Source of the DNA: Flavobacterium panacis
Lineage (GTDB): Bacteria; Bacteroidota; Bacteroidia; Flavobacteriales; Flavobacteriaceae
NCBI RefSeq assembly: GCF_024649945.1
Contig: NZ_JANKMS010000001.1
Coordinates: 992,001-1,056,000 of the forward strand
Direction of reading: 5' to 3'
DNA length: 64,000 nt
The notes beneath the pieces were generated by a model. That model did not search any database. It was given only the letters and a program-made list of their open reading frames with translations, and had not been told where the DNA came from. The translations under genes were made by a program, and so were the position numbers. Positions 25,932 to 33,170 of the stretch are shown one piece after another. Position 1 is the first letter of the stretch, and each line of letters opens with the position of its first letter.

Positions 25932-26207
25932 ATGAGTACTAAAGAAAAAGTTAGAGAAAGAATTCGCGAGAAAGAAGCAACGGGTTTCAATAACGAAATT
26001 ATCGTTTACAACGACGATGTAAACACTTTTGATCACGTAATTGACACTCTTATGCGTGTATGCAGCCACACGGCCGAACAAGCTGAACAATGTTCTTTGA
26101 TTGTACATTACAACGGGAAATGCACTGTAAAAACAGGTCCTATGGACAAATTAAAACCTCAATGTACACAACTTTTAGAAGCAGGTCTTAGCGCTGAAAT
26201 TGTTTAG
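25932..26207 (+). CDS. clpS: ATP-dependent Clp protease adaptor ClpS
   Basis: 91 residues. The core NEIIVYNDDVNTFDHVIDTL carries the NDD residues that bind the alpha-amino group of N-degrons. Then come the HTAEQAEQC helix and CTVKTGPMDKLKPQC. ClpS delivers N-end-rule substrates to ClpAP/ClpCP. The spacing to prmA suggests one transcript. Confidence 0.95.
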   Translation: MSTKEKVRERIREKEATGFNNEIIVYNDDVNTFDHVIDTLMRVCSHTAEQAEQCSLIVHYNGKCTVKTGPMDKLKPQCTQLLEAGLSAEIV

Positions 26208-26225
26208 TTGAAAATAATTTAAAAG

Positions 26226-26271
26226 GCATTCTATTTTATTCTATATTTGAATTCAATAGAATGCTTTTTTT
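26226..26271 (+). terminator. Terminator of clpS overlapping next promoter
   Basis: Stem GCATTCTATT/AATAGAATGC (26226-26235 with 26255-26264) followed by seven T up to the ATG of the next gene at 26272. The 19-base loop holds a TATATTTG box. Confidence 0.8.
26242..26249 (+). promoter_or_regulatory. -7 box within terminator loop
   Basis: TATATTTG matches TAnnTTTG and lies 22 bp before the sterol desaturase-like ATG. A TTG at the ideal -33 position is missing; the nearest (26208-26210) is too far upstream. Confidence 0.45.
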
Positions 26272-27543
26272 ATGGAGGAATATGGAAAGATATTGATTAT
26301 TGCAATGCCTGTTTTTTTGACCTTAATTATCATTGAAAAAATATATGGCATTTATAAAAAAAATGATACGGCACCTCTTATAGACAGTGTATCGAGCATT
26401 AGTTCGGGAATAACCAATTCTGTAAAAGATGTTTTGGGCTTAAGTATCACTTTTCTTTCCTACGAATGGCTGGTTTCTAAAATAGCTCTACAACATTTAG
26501 AAGTAAATGTTCTCTCCTACTTTATCGCCTTCTTTGTAATTGATTTTTACGGCTACTGGAGCCATCGTTTGGCACATCAAATTAACTTTCTTTGGAACAA
26601 ACATGCCATACACCACAGCAGTGAAGAGTTTAATCTCGCCTGTGCCTTACGCCAACCCATTGCGAGTTTAGTTAATTTATTTACTTTTTTATTGATTCCG
26701 GCAGCTTTGTTGGGTGTTCCTGCTTCTGTAATTGCGATAACACTTCCAATTCATTTGTTTTTACAATTTTGGTATCACACCAAGCATATTAAAAAAATGG
26801 GATTTGTAGAGCATATTTTGGTAACGCCTTCTCATCATAGGGTACATCATGCAATCAATCCTGAATATTTAGATAAAAACCATTCTCAGATTTTTATTTT
26901 TTGGGATAAGATTTTTGGAACTTTTCAGGAAGAATTAGACGATGTTCCGCCTGTATTCGGAATTACAAGACCAGCAAATACATGGAATCCGATTAAGATT
27001 AATTTTCAGCATTTAAGTTTATTGATAAAAGATGCCTGGCGAGCTCCAAAATGGAAAGATAAATTGACCATTTGGTTTAAACCAACTGGATGGCGACCAG
27101 AAAATTTTGAGCAAAAATATCCTGTCAACAAAATCGAAAATGTTTTTGATTTTGAAAAATATGGAACACAAAACTCTCAAAAACTTATCAATTGGTCTGT
27201 CATTCAGGTTTTAGTTACTTTACTTTTTGTCAGCTTCTTATTTGATAATATTGCCAGAATTGGACTTCCAAATATATTTATTTACGGCTTTTTTATTTTT
27301 ATCACAATTTATAGTTATACAGAGTTGATGGATAAAAGTCGGTTCGCTGTTTTATGGGAAGGTTTAAGACTGGGAATTGTAATTTCTATTATTGGTTATT
27401 ATGGAGATTGGTTTGGTTTAAATAATGTAATTCCAATTGGTAATTATATTATTTTTACATATTTGATACTCTCATTTATAACTACAGTATATTTTGTTCG
27501 TATTGAATTTAAAAACCAACCAAAACCTGTATATAATTCATAA
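26272..27543 (+). CDS. Sterol desaturase/fatty acid hydroxylase superfamily protein
   Basis: 423 residues with hydrophobic segments at both ends. The di-iron His motifs are clear: HRLAH (about 97-101), HAIHHSSEEFN (about 112-122) and HRVHH (about 196-200), typical of the FA_hydroxylase superfamily. The C-terminal third adds four more membrane helices, as in Bacteroidota members related to alkylglycerol monooxygenase. Possible roles are lipid hydroxylation or ether-lipid cleavage; the neighbouring lysoplasmalogenase gene (9-bp gap) makes an ether- or vinyl-ether-lipid role plausible (inference). Confidence 0.9.
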   Translation: MEEYGKILIIAMPVFLTLIIIEKIYGIYKKNDTAPLIDSVSSISSGITNSVKDVLGLSITFLSYEWLVSKIALQHLEVNVLSYFIAFFVIDFYGYWSHRLAHQINFLWNKHAIHHSSEEFNLACALRQPIASLVNLFTFLLIPAALLGVPASVIAITLPIHLFLQFWYHTKHIKKMGFVEHILVTPSHHRVHHAINPEYLDKNHSQIFIFWDKIFGTFQEELDDVPPVFGITRPANTWNPIKINFQHLSLLIKDAWRAPKWKDKLTIWFKPTGWRPENFEQKYPVNKIENVFDFEKYGTQNSQKLINWSVIQVLVTLLFVSFLFDNIARIGLPNIFIYGFFIFITIYSYTELMDKSRFAVLWEGLRLGIVISIIGYYGDWFGLNNVIPIGNYIIFTYLILSFITTVYFVRIEFKNQPKPVYNS

Positions 27544-27552
27544 TCCCCTATT

Positions 27553-28242
27553 ATGAGAAATTCTTCTTTTTTTAAAATTTACATTGCCTTCAGCATTGTT
27601 TACCTAGCCCTTCTGATGTTGGGTTATGAACGTTTCGATCTGTTTTTAAAACCCATTTTAATACCAATTCTAGGGTTTGGAGCTTATTTTTATAGAAAAT
27701 TTCCAACTCAGAATACCGTATTGGCGGCATTATTACTTTCCTGGATTGGAGATGTTATTTTGCTTTTTACCGATCTGGGGGAAATATATTTTATCTTAGG
27801 CTTAGTATTCTTTTTAATCGCTCATATTCTCTATTGTATTTTATTTAATAAGCTTAACAGAATTAGAAAAAAACAGAATAAAACATTTTTTGTAATTGGA
27901 AGCATCTTGATTGCGGTCTACTTAATCAGTATGGTTTCTTTTTTAATGCCACATTTAGGAGATCTTGAAATTCCAGTTTCTATCTATGCGACTGTTATTT
28001 CGATCATGCTTTTGTTTGCTTTTAACGGACTTTTGGTTTGGGAAAAACCTGGAAATTTGCTCATTTTCTTGGGCGCTTTTTTCTTTGTGGTTTCAGATAG
28101 TATTCTGGCTTTAAACAAGTTCTATCATCCGATTCCAAAAAGTTCCTTTTTTATAATGTTAACCTACCTTCTGGCACAATATCTGATTGTTCTTGGTGTT
28201 TTAAAATTAAACCCTAAGAAAAGTACAGCAACCCTAATATAG
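27553..28242 (+). CDS. Lysoplasmalogenase (YhhN/TMEM86 family)
   Basis: 229 residues, seven to eight membrane helices. The YhhN family pattern is seen: the FGAYFYRKFP cytoplasmic turn, LLLSWIGDVILLF (Asp in membrane helix), HILYCILFNKL and AFFFVVSDSILALNKF (Ser-Asp in helix). Family members hydrolyse the vinyl ether bond of lysoplasmalogens. It follows the di-iron hydroxylase by 9 bp, so the pair may act on related lipids. Confidence 0.9.
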   Translation: MRNSSFFKIYIAFSIVYLALLMLGYERFDLFLKPILIPILGFGAYFYRKFPTQNTVLAALLLSWIGDVILLFTDLGEIYFILGLVFFLIAHILYCILFNKLNRIRKKQNKTFFVIGSILIAVYLISMVSFLMPHLGDLEIPVSIYATVISIMLLFAFNGLLVWEKPGNLLIFLGAFFFVVSDSILALNKFYHPIPKSSFFIMLTYLLAQYLIVLGVLKLNPKKSTATLI

Positions 28243-28257
28243 TCTATCAAAATACTC

Positions 28258-28707
28258 ATGAAAAAAATCACTCTTTTTATAATTTTATTAATTACTGCTT
28301 CTTCTTGTGTAAGTACAAAATCGACTTTAAAAAATGTAGACGACAATGCTCCTGATCTGGTTTTAAAAAGAGATAATACTTTTGTAATTACTCAGTTTGC
28401 GAAAGACAAAAAATACGGTTACGATCCTGATTATCCTGTCAATCTGTTTTTTCAAAATACGAATAGCGAAACTTTGAACGAAGCTCGTTTTCTAAATGCT
28501 TTGGCTGGTCCAAGTGGCGAAAAAATAACTTTTACCAAACTAGAAACCTGCTGTCCGTTTCCAACAAAAAGAAGTAATATGGGTGCTGGATTTTTAAATG
28601 TTTACGAATTGAAATGGGATGGACAGAAAAAACCTGTAAAATTGTATTTAAACATTTATGAAAAAGGAATTTTAATGGTTCCGATGGGATTGAGACTGAA
28701 ACAATAA
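28258..28707 (+). CDS. Small lipoprotein of unknown function
   Basis: 149 residues with a lipoprotein signal (MKKITLFIILLITASSCVST, lipobox ASSC). The mature part has FVITQFAKDKKYGYDPDYPVN in two halves, a Cys pair in ETCCPFPTKRSNMG and a beta-rich end LYLNIYEKGILMVPMG. I cannot assign a function. It is part of the run from 26272 onward (15-bp gap to the lysoplasmalogenase gene). Confidence 0.82.
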   Translation: MKKITLFIILLITASSCVSTKSTLKNVDDNAPDLVLKRDNTFVITQFAKDKKYGYDPDYPVNLFFQNTNSETLNEARFLNALAGPSGEKITFTKLETCCPFPTKRSNMGAGFLNVYELKWDGQKKPVKLYLNIYEKGILMVPMGLRLKQ

Positions 28708-28728
28708 ACAGCTTATATTTAAAAGATT

Positions 28729-29066
28729 ATGCTTGATGTAATTCCGTTATTACTACTTGTTCTGCCGATATTATTTCAATTATTATTTGGTACCAAAACA
28801 ATCTACAAAACAGATTCTTTAAAGTTTAGCAGAATCTCGTGGATCAGTTTTATTGCCTATATTCTATTTTCTTTTATTGCGTTTATATAACAGAATACAA
28901 TTTTTCTAGAAAATACGAACAATATCCAAATCCCGTAAGATGTGGAATGCCTCTTTTAGGAGTTGCTTTAGCTTGTTTCTATTTGCTCTTTGTTCTCATT
29001 TTAATATTTCTAATTCAATTCTTTGTCAAAAGATGGAGAGATAAAAAAGCGCAACATCATGATTAA
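28729..29066 (+). pseudogene. Small membrane protein split by a probable frameshift
   Basis: An ATG at 28729 opens a 53-codon frame (MLDVIPLLLLVLPILFQLLF..., stop at 28888-28890) with two membrane helices. A second frame, open from 28830 to the stop at 29064-29066, encodes FSRKYEQYPNPVRCGMPLL and another helix ending in KRWRDKKAQHHD. The second frame has no good start of its own (only GTG 28839). Joining them near 28880-28890 gives one protein of about 111 residues with three helices. So this is a frameshifted gene, a programmed frameshift, or a sequencing error. It follows the lipoprotein by 21 bp and overlaps the next gene by 8 bp. Confidence 0.6.
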
Positions 29067-29487
29067 AACAAAATATACGTTTATAATCTTCGTGGTTTTA
29101 TTAGTATTAATGTTTCCCTATCTTATACTTTTTGTAGGGTCTGATTTCTTATCATCATTAGTACCTGGATGGAATACAAGTTTTTTTGGAGGTGCGTTTA
29201 TTAATGATTTGTTTATTTTCATCGTTTTAAGTATTTCTGTATATCTCTATTGGAAGCTTTCTAAAAACAAAACTGAAATAAGTTTAAAGCATTTTTTAAT
29301 TCATTTTTTACTTACCATTCCTGCTATTATTTTTTCCAAAAGTGATTCATTTGAGCTAATCGAATTTGATTCGCTTAATCCTGAAAATTTTATTTGGAGA
29401 ATTTACTTTGTTATTTATTTTCTTACTGCTTTGTTTTTTATTGGCCAGATTCTCTTTTGGCGTTATTACACTAAAATCACTCGATAA
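29059..29487 (+). CDS. Integral membrane protein of unknown function
   Basis: 142 residues from the ATG at 29059, which overlaps the end of the preceding frame by 8 bp; this points to translational coupling and supports the downstream half of that gene being or having been coding. Four hydrophobic segments are seen (TFIIFVVLLVLMFPYLILFV, DLFIFIVLSISVYLY, FLIHFLLTIPAIIF, YFVIYFLTALFFIG). No family recognised. Confidence 0.75.
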   Translation: MIKTKYTFIIFVVLLVLMFPYLILFVGSDFLSSLVPGWNTSFFGGAFINDLFIFIVLSISVYLYWKLSKNKTEISLKHFLIHFLLTIPAIIFSKSDSFELIEFDSLNPENFIWRIYFVIYFLTALFFIGQILFWRYYTKITR

Positions 29488-29519
29488 TTTAAGTTAATTT
29501 TTCGTAATTCCACTAAACT

Positions 29520-29660
29520 CCTAGCCCTGATAGTAGCGGAAATCTTTTTTTGAGAAAGCCTATTTTTTCTGGTCGTTGCAGAGCGACCAACGGAAGCTCC
29601 TGCAAGGATCTAGAAAAAAAGGATTTGGAGAAAAAAATTGAAGCGAATAGCAGGATTAGC
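29520..29660. ncRNA. Possible structured RNA / conserved intergenic element before kdsA
   Basis: The stretch begins CTAGCCCTGATAGTAGCGGA and ends AAGCGAATAGCAGGATTAG; the ends can pair (CCTG with CAGG) and both carry an AGCG element. Inside are a 6-bp hairpin TGGTCG/CGACCA (29570-29575 with 29584-29589) and complementary T-rich and A-rich arms (around 29543-29570 and 29607-29623). I recall elements of the type AGCCC-GAT...AGCGG...AGC-GGAT as common in intergenic regions of Bacteroidota; it could be the Flavo-1 RNA motif of Rfam, but this needs a covariance search. Confidence 0.45.
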
Positions 29661-29707
29661 TTCATAAAATAATCTTAAATCTTCATCTGAAACTCATAAA
29701 TCATAAC

Positions 29708-29715
29708 TACCTTTG
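29708..29715 (+). promoter_or_regulatory. -7 box of kdsA
   Basis: TACCTTTG matches TAnnTTTG, 20 bp before the kdsA ATG. No TTG lies at the ideal -33 distance. Confidence 0.6.
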
Positions 29716-29735
29716 CACTGTCAAAAAATCATATT

Positions 29736-30554
29736 ATGAACATACAACATATTCCTCAAATTAAGCATACTGACAGCGGGAATTTCTTTTTATTGGCGGG
29801 GCCTTGTGCTATCGAAGGAGAAGAAATGGCGCTTAGAATTGCTGAAAAATTAGTTGGTATTACCGACAATCTTCAGATTCCTTATGTGTTTAAAGGATCT
29901 TTCAAAAAAGCAAATCGTTCCAGAATTGACAGTTTCTCTGGAATTGGTGACGAAAAAGCATTAAAAATCTTAAGAAAAGTTTCTGAAACTTTTCATGTTC
30001 CAACTGTTACTGATATTCATACAAACGAAGATGCTGATATGGCTGCTCAATACGTAGATGTATTGCAGATTCCAGCTTTCTTGGTTCGCCAGACTGATCT
30101 TGTTGTTGCTGCGGCAAATACAGGAAAAACAGTAAACCTGAAAAAAGGACAATTTATGAGTCCGGAGAGTATGAAACATGCTGTTCAAAAGGTTTTAGAC
30201 TGTAACAATGAAAATGTTATGGTTACTGATCGCGGTACTATGTTTGGATACCAAGACATGATTGTTGATTTTAGAGGAATTCCTACTATGCAACAATATG
30301 CAAGTACCGTTTTGGACGTTACACATTCGTTACAACAACCTAACCAAACGGCAGGTGTTACAGGCGGAAGACCAGATATGATCGAAACAGTTGCCAAAGC
30401 TGGTATTGCTGTAGGTGTTGATGGTATTTTTATCGAAACTCATTTCGATCCTGCTAACGCAAAAAGTGATGGCGCTAACATGCTTCATTTAGATTATTTC
30501 GAAGGCTTAATGAACAAATTAGTTGCTATTAGAAAAACAGTTAACTCATTCTAA
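29736..30554 (+). CDS. kdsA: 3-deoxy-8-phosphooctulonate synthase (KDO-8-P synthase)
   Basis: 272 residues. Typical motifs: LLAGPCAIEGEE (about 19-30), PYVFKGSFKKANRSR (about 49-63), VLQIPAFLVRQTDL and GTMFGYQDMIVDFR, then DGIFIETHFDP with NAKSDGANML. It condenses phosphoenolpyruvate and arabinose 5-phosphate to KDO-8-P for lipopolysaccharide inner core. The asparagine at the NCGCF-like position cannot be assigned surely, so metal dependence is open. Confidence 0.96.
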   Translation: MNIQHIPQIKHTDSGNFFLLAGPCAIEGEEMALRIAEKLVGITDNLQIPYVFKGSFKKANRSRIDSFSGIGDEKALKILRKVSETFHVPTVTDIHTNEDADMAAQYVDVLQIPAFLVRQTDLVVAAANTGKTVNLKKGQFMSPESMKHAVQKVLDCNNENVMVTDRGTMFGYQDMIVDFRGIPTMQQYASTVLDVTHSLQQPNQTAGVTGGRPDMIETVAKAGIAVGVDGIFIETHFDPANAKSDGANMLHLDYFEGLMNKLVAIRKTVNSF

Positions 30555-30575
30555 TAATTATAATACTTAAGTTCT

Positions 30576-31481
30576 TTGAAAACAAAAATTTTATTTTTCT
30601 TACTGGCTTGTGTTTCTTTAAACACATTTGCTCAGGAAGAAATACCTGTACAAAAATATGCAGCTCACAACAAAGGAAAATTCTTTGTAATGTGGGGTGG
30701 TAATAGAGAAAGTTACTCAAAATCTGATGTAAACTTTAGAGGTAAGGATTACAACTTTACAGTGGAGAATATGGCAGCTCATGATAAACCAAAAGGCTGG
30801 CATGTTGATTACATTAATCCTGCTAATATGACTATTCCTCAAACGAATTTGAGATTGGGTTATTTCTTTAGCGATCATTACAGTGTTACCATTGGTGTCG
30901 ACCACATGAAATATGTAATGTCACAAGACCAAACTGCAAGAGTTAACGGATACATCAATTTACCTTCAGATGATCCAGCTTCAATTTACAATGGAGAGTA
31001 CAACAACAGACCAGTAGACATGTCTCAAGGTGGCGCTAAAGAAGGTGGTTATGGCAATGGTGAAATAAATACAAACGGTCCTGCTTTTTTAATGTATGAG
31101 CATACTGATGGTTTGAACTACATTAATACCGAGGTGGCGAGATTCGATGACGTTTCAAAATGGTTTGGATTGCCAAATATTGATAAAGTTCAGATTAACT
31201 TAACTGAAGGTTTAGGAGTTGGAGTTTTATATCCTAAAACTAATACAACACTTTTAGGTAAAGAACGTCATGATGATTTTCACGTTTCTGGTTATGGTGT
31301 TTCTGCAAAAGCTGGTTTAAATGTTACCTTTTTTAAACATTTCTACATTCAAGGAGAATTAAAAGGTGGTTATATCAACATGCAGGATATTAAAACTACA
31401 ACAAGTCCTGATGATAAAGCTTCTCAGCACTTTACTTATTTCCAACGTATTATTGCTGTTGGAGGAATATTCAGAATCTAA
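30576..31481 (+). CDS. Predicted outer membrane beta-barrel protein
   Basis: 301 residues. A TTG at 30576 is the only usable start: an in-frame stop lies five codons upstream and the signal peptide (MKTKILFFLLACVSLNTFAQ) begins at this codon. The mature part has alternating strands and aromatic girdles (TNLRLGYFFSDHYSVTIGV, GYGVSAKAGLNVTFFKHFYI) and ends in GGIFRI, a C-terminal strand with terminal hydrophobic residues as in barrels. Bacteroidota members are of unknown role. It follows kdsA by 21 bp and may be co-transcribed. Confidence 0.82.
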   Translation: MKTKILFFLLACVSLNTFAQEEIPVQKYAAHNKGKFFVMWGGNRESYSKSDVNFRGKDYNFTVENMAAHDKPKGWHVDYINPANMTIPQTNLRLGYFFSDHYSVTIGVDHMKYVMSQDQTARVNGYINLPSDDPASIYNGEYNNRPVDMSQGGAKEGGYGNGEINTNGPAFLMYEHTDGLNYINTEVARFDDVSKWFGLPNIDKVQINLTEGLGVGVLYPKTNTTLLGKERHDDFHVSGYGVSAKAGLNVTFFKHFYIQGELKGGYINMQDIKTTTSPDDKASQHFTYFQRIIAVGGIFRI

Positions 31482-31501
31482 TATCGCATAAAATATATTT
31501 G

Positions 31502-31539
31502 AAAAATAGCTGTCATTTTATTTGGCAGCTATTTTTTTT
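31502..31539 (+). terminator. Terminator after the outer membrane protein gene
   Basis: Stem AAAATAGCTG/CAGCTATTTT (31503-31512 with 31526-31535) followed by a T-run. It ends the kdsA unit. Confidence 0.85.
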
Positions 31540-31545
31540 ATTATT

Positions 31546-31564
31546 TACTTTGTATTTCAAAGTA
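31546..31564. promoter_or_regulatory. Dyad TACTTTG-N5-CAAAGTA before the YiiX-like gene
   Basis: Perfect 7-bp arms with spacer TATTT, 18 bp before the ATG at 31582. A near-identical dyad with the same flanks (ACTTTAAAA after it) lies before the Coq4-like gene at 32308-32326. This suggests a shared operator or extended promoter. Confidence 0.5.
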
Positions 31565-31581
31565 CTTTAAAAACATACTTT

Positions 31582-32256
31582 ATGAAAAAGAGAAAATATT
31601 TATTTCCGGTCATTACTTTTATTCTAAGTTTTGCTTGTGCTCTATTTGTAGCTACAAAAATGTTTCCGAATAATCCTTTTACAGGAACCAAGCAGGAAAA
31701 AGCTACGACAAGCAAATATAAAGATGGAGATATCATTTTTCAGACATCAGAATCTAAACAGTGTGAAGCGGTTCGTATTGCAACAAATTCTAAATTTTCG
31801 CATTGCGGAATTATTTATGACATTAACGGAAAATGGTTTGTTTTTGAAGCCGTTCAGCCTGTAAAATTGACTCCGCTTGAAGATTGGATCAAACATGGAA
31901 AAGACCATAAATATGTAGTGAAACGATTGAAAGATGACAGTGTTTTAAAACCTGAAGTGCTGCAAAAAATGAAGGATTACAGTCAGCAGTTTGATGGTAA
32001 AGAATATGATGCTTACTTTGAATGGACAGACAACAGAATTTATTGCTCTGAACTTATTTGGAAAATCTACAAAAACGCAGCTGGAATTGAATTGTCTAAA
32101 CTTCGAGAATTGAAAGATTTTAATTTGAAAGATCCACGAGTTCAGAAAATACTAAAAGAACGATATGGAAATGATATTCCTTTAGATGAAAAAGTCGTTG
32201 CTCCTTCTGATCTTTCCGATTCTAATGTATTGAAAACTGTTGTTGATACTTACTGA
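31582..32256 (+). CDS. YiiX/YebB-like NlpC/P60-superfamily cysteine hydrolase
   Basis: 224 residues from the ATG at 31582, where a signal anchor begins (MKKRKYLFPVITFILSFACA); the frame is open further upstream through the terminator and dyad, which is not credible. The permuted papain-like fold of the YiiX group is seen in YKDGDIIFQTS, a His in KFSHCGIIYD, FVFEAV and a Cys in RIYCSELIWKIYK. Enzymes of this group cleave amide bonds in peptidoglycan-like or lipid substrates; exact target unknown. Monocistronic, between two terminators. Confidence 0.87.
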   Translation: MKKRKYLFPVITFILSFACALFVATKMFPNNPFTGTKQEKATTSKYKDGDIIFQTSESKQCEAVRIATNSKFSHCGIIYDINGKWFVFEAVQPVKLTPLEDWIKHGKDHKYVVKRLKDDSVLKPEVLQKMKDYSQQFDGKEYDAYFEWTDNRIYCSELIWKIYKNAAGIELSKLRELKDFNLKDPRVQKILKERYGNDIPLDEKVVAPSDLSDSNVLKTVVDTY

Positions 32257-32261
32257 TATTT

Positions 32262-32297
32262 AAAAAGCTAGACTGCTCACTATTTCTAGCTTTTTTA
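32262..32297 (+). terminator. Terminator after the YiiX-like gene
   Basis: Stem AAAAAGCTAG/CTAGCTTTTT (32262-32271 with 32286-32295) and T-run. Confidence 0.85.
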
Positions 32298-32307
32298 TTT
32301 CTTATTT

Positions 32308-32326
32308 TACTTTGAAATTCAAAGAA
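32308..32326. promoter_or_regulatory. Dyad TACTTTG-N5-CAAAGAA before the Coq4-like gene
   Basis: Second copy of the dyad at 31546-31564, with 5 to 6 paired bases per arm and the same 3' flank, 17 bp before the ATG at 32343. Confidence 0.5.
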
Positions 32327-32342
32327 CTTTAAAATTATTGTT

Positions 32343-32795
32343 ATGAGAGATTTTTTAATTGAAAAACTGTATGAAACTTCTAAAAAACCATATCAAAAAT
32401 ATTTCAAGAAAAACGAACCTTGGAATATCAATAAATCGAATTTGATGCATTACCCAAAAGAAAGTCTAGGTTATGGTTTAGGCAATTTTCTTTACCGCAA
32501 TCATTTTGAAATTCAGGAAAAACTGGAAGATCATGATATTATTCATGTTTTAACAAATACCGGAGTTTCTGTTTACGAAGAAATCGGAATGCAATATTAT
32601 TTATACGGAAACGGAAAAAGAAGTTTGTACCTGTTTATGGTGATTTTAACAGGAACTATATTTTATCCTAAACGAATTAAGTATTTCATCCAACAGTACA
32701 GAAAAGGAAAAAATGCGCTTCCGTACCATTATTTAGATTTTTCGAAAATGCTTTTACTACCCGTTCAAACTATTCAACAAACTTTTAATATTTAA
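32343..32795 (+). CDS. Coq4-like protein
   Basis: 150 residues. The segment HDIIHVLTNTGVSVYEE (64-80) fits the COQ4 metal-binding motif HDxxHx11E (H64, D65, H68, E80). The flanking PKESLGYGLGNFLY and FYPKRIKYFIQQYRKGK also resemble Coq4. Eukaryotic COQ4 takes part in ubiquinone synthesis (oxidative decarboxylation at C1). Flavobacteria are known to use menaquinone-6, so the role here must differ or the family has other substrates. It is followed 3 bp later by a small membrane protein. Confidence 0.8.
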   Translation: MRDFLIEKLYETSKKPYQKYFKKNEPWNINKSNLMHYPKESLGYGLGNFLYRNHFEIQEKLEDHDIIHVLTNTGVSVYEEIGMQYYLYGNGKRSLYLFMVILTGTIFYPKRIKYFIQQYRKGKNALPYHYLDFSKMLLLPVQTIQQTFNI

Positions 32796-32798
32796 ATC

Positions 32799-33104
32799 AT
32801 GAAAACTATAAACGATAAACCTTTTCAAGAAAAAGAATCTACTGAACTAGCTATTGGTTCCTTTATAATTAGCACTTTTTTGTTGCTGCTTTATCTTATC
32901 TCAAACGAAAGTCCAACCATTTTTGTAATTGCTTGGCCTTTTGCTTTAGGAGCAATTGTTGTGAATACGATTATGCTTATTCATTTAGCAGATCGATTTA
33001 TTCATCTTCCACAACAAAGAAAAGAAATCGGAATTAAAATCTTAATTCTACTTTCAAACGTTCCCATCACATTTTTCTATTATTTGATTGTGATGAAACT
33101 TTAA
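32799..33104 (+). CDS. Small integral membrane protein
   Basis: 101 residues with three hydrophobic segments (IGSFIISTFLLLLYLIS, FVIAWPFALGAIVVNTIMLI, ILILLSNVPITFFYYLIVM). Its ATG lies 3 bp after the stop of the Coq4-like gene, so it is translated from the same mRNA. No family recognised. Confidence 0.78.
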   Translation: MKTINDKPFQEKESTELAIGSFIISTFLLLLYLISNESPTIFVIAWPFALGAIVVNTIMLIHLADRFIHLPQQRKEIGIKILILLSNVPITFFYYLIVMKL

Positions 33105-33120
33105 AATCGAGGCAATAAAA

Positions 33121-33148
33121 AAAGCTACAAGTAAAAACTCGTAGCTTT
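33121..33148 (-). terminator. Convergent terminator between the membrane protein and the M28 gene
   Basis: Stem AAAGCTAC/GTAGCTTT (33121-33128 with 33141-33148), extended inside by AGT/ACT. The A-run on its left is a T-run for the minus strand, so it mainly ends the peptidase gene. Confidence 0.8.
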
Positions 33149-33170
33149 CTTAATTTCATATTTGAAAATC

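Noticed and set aside
31522..31581. 20-residue N-terminal extension of the YiiX-like protein
   Set aside because: It would be translated from terminator and dyad sequence and would bury the signal anchor.
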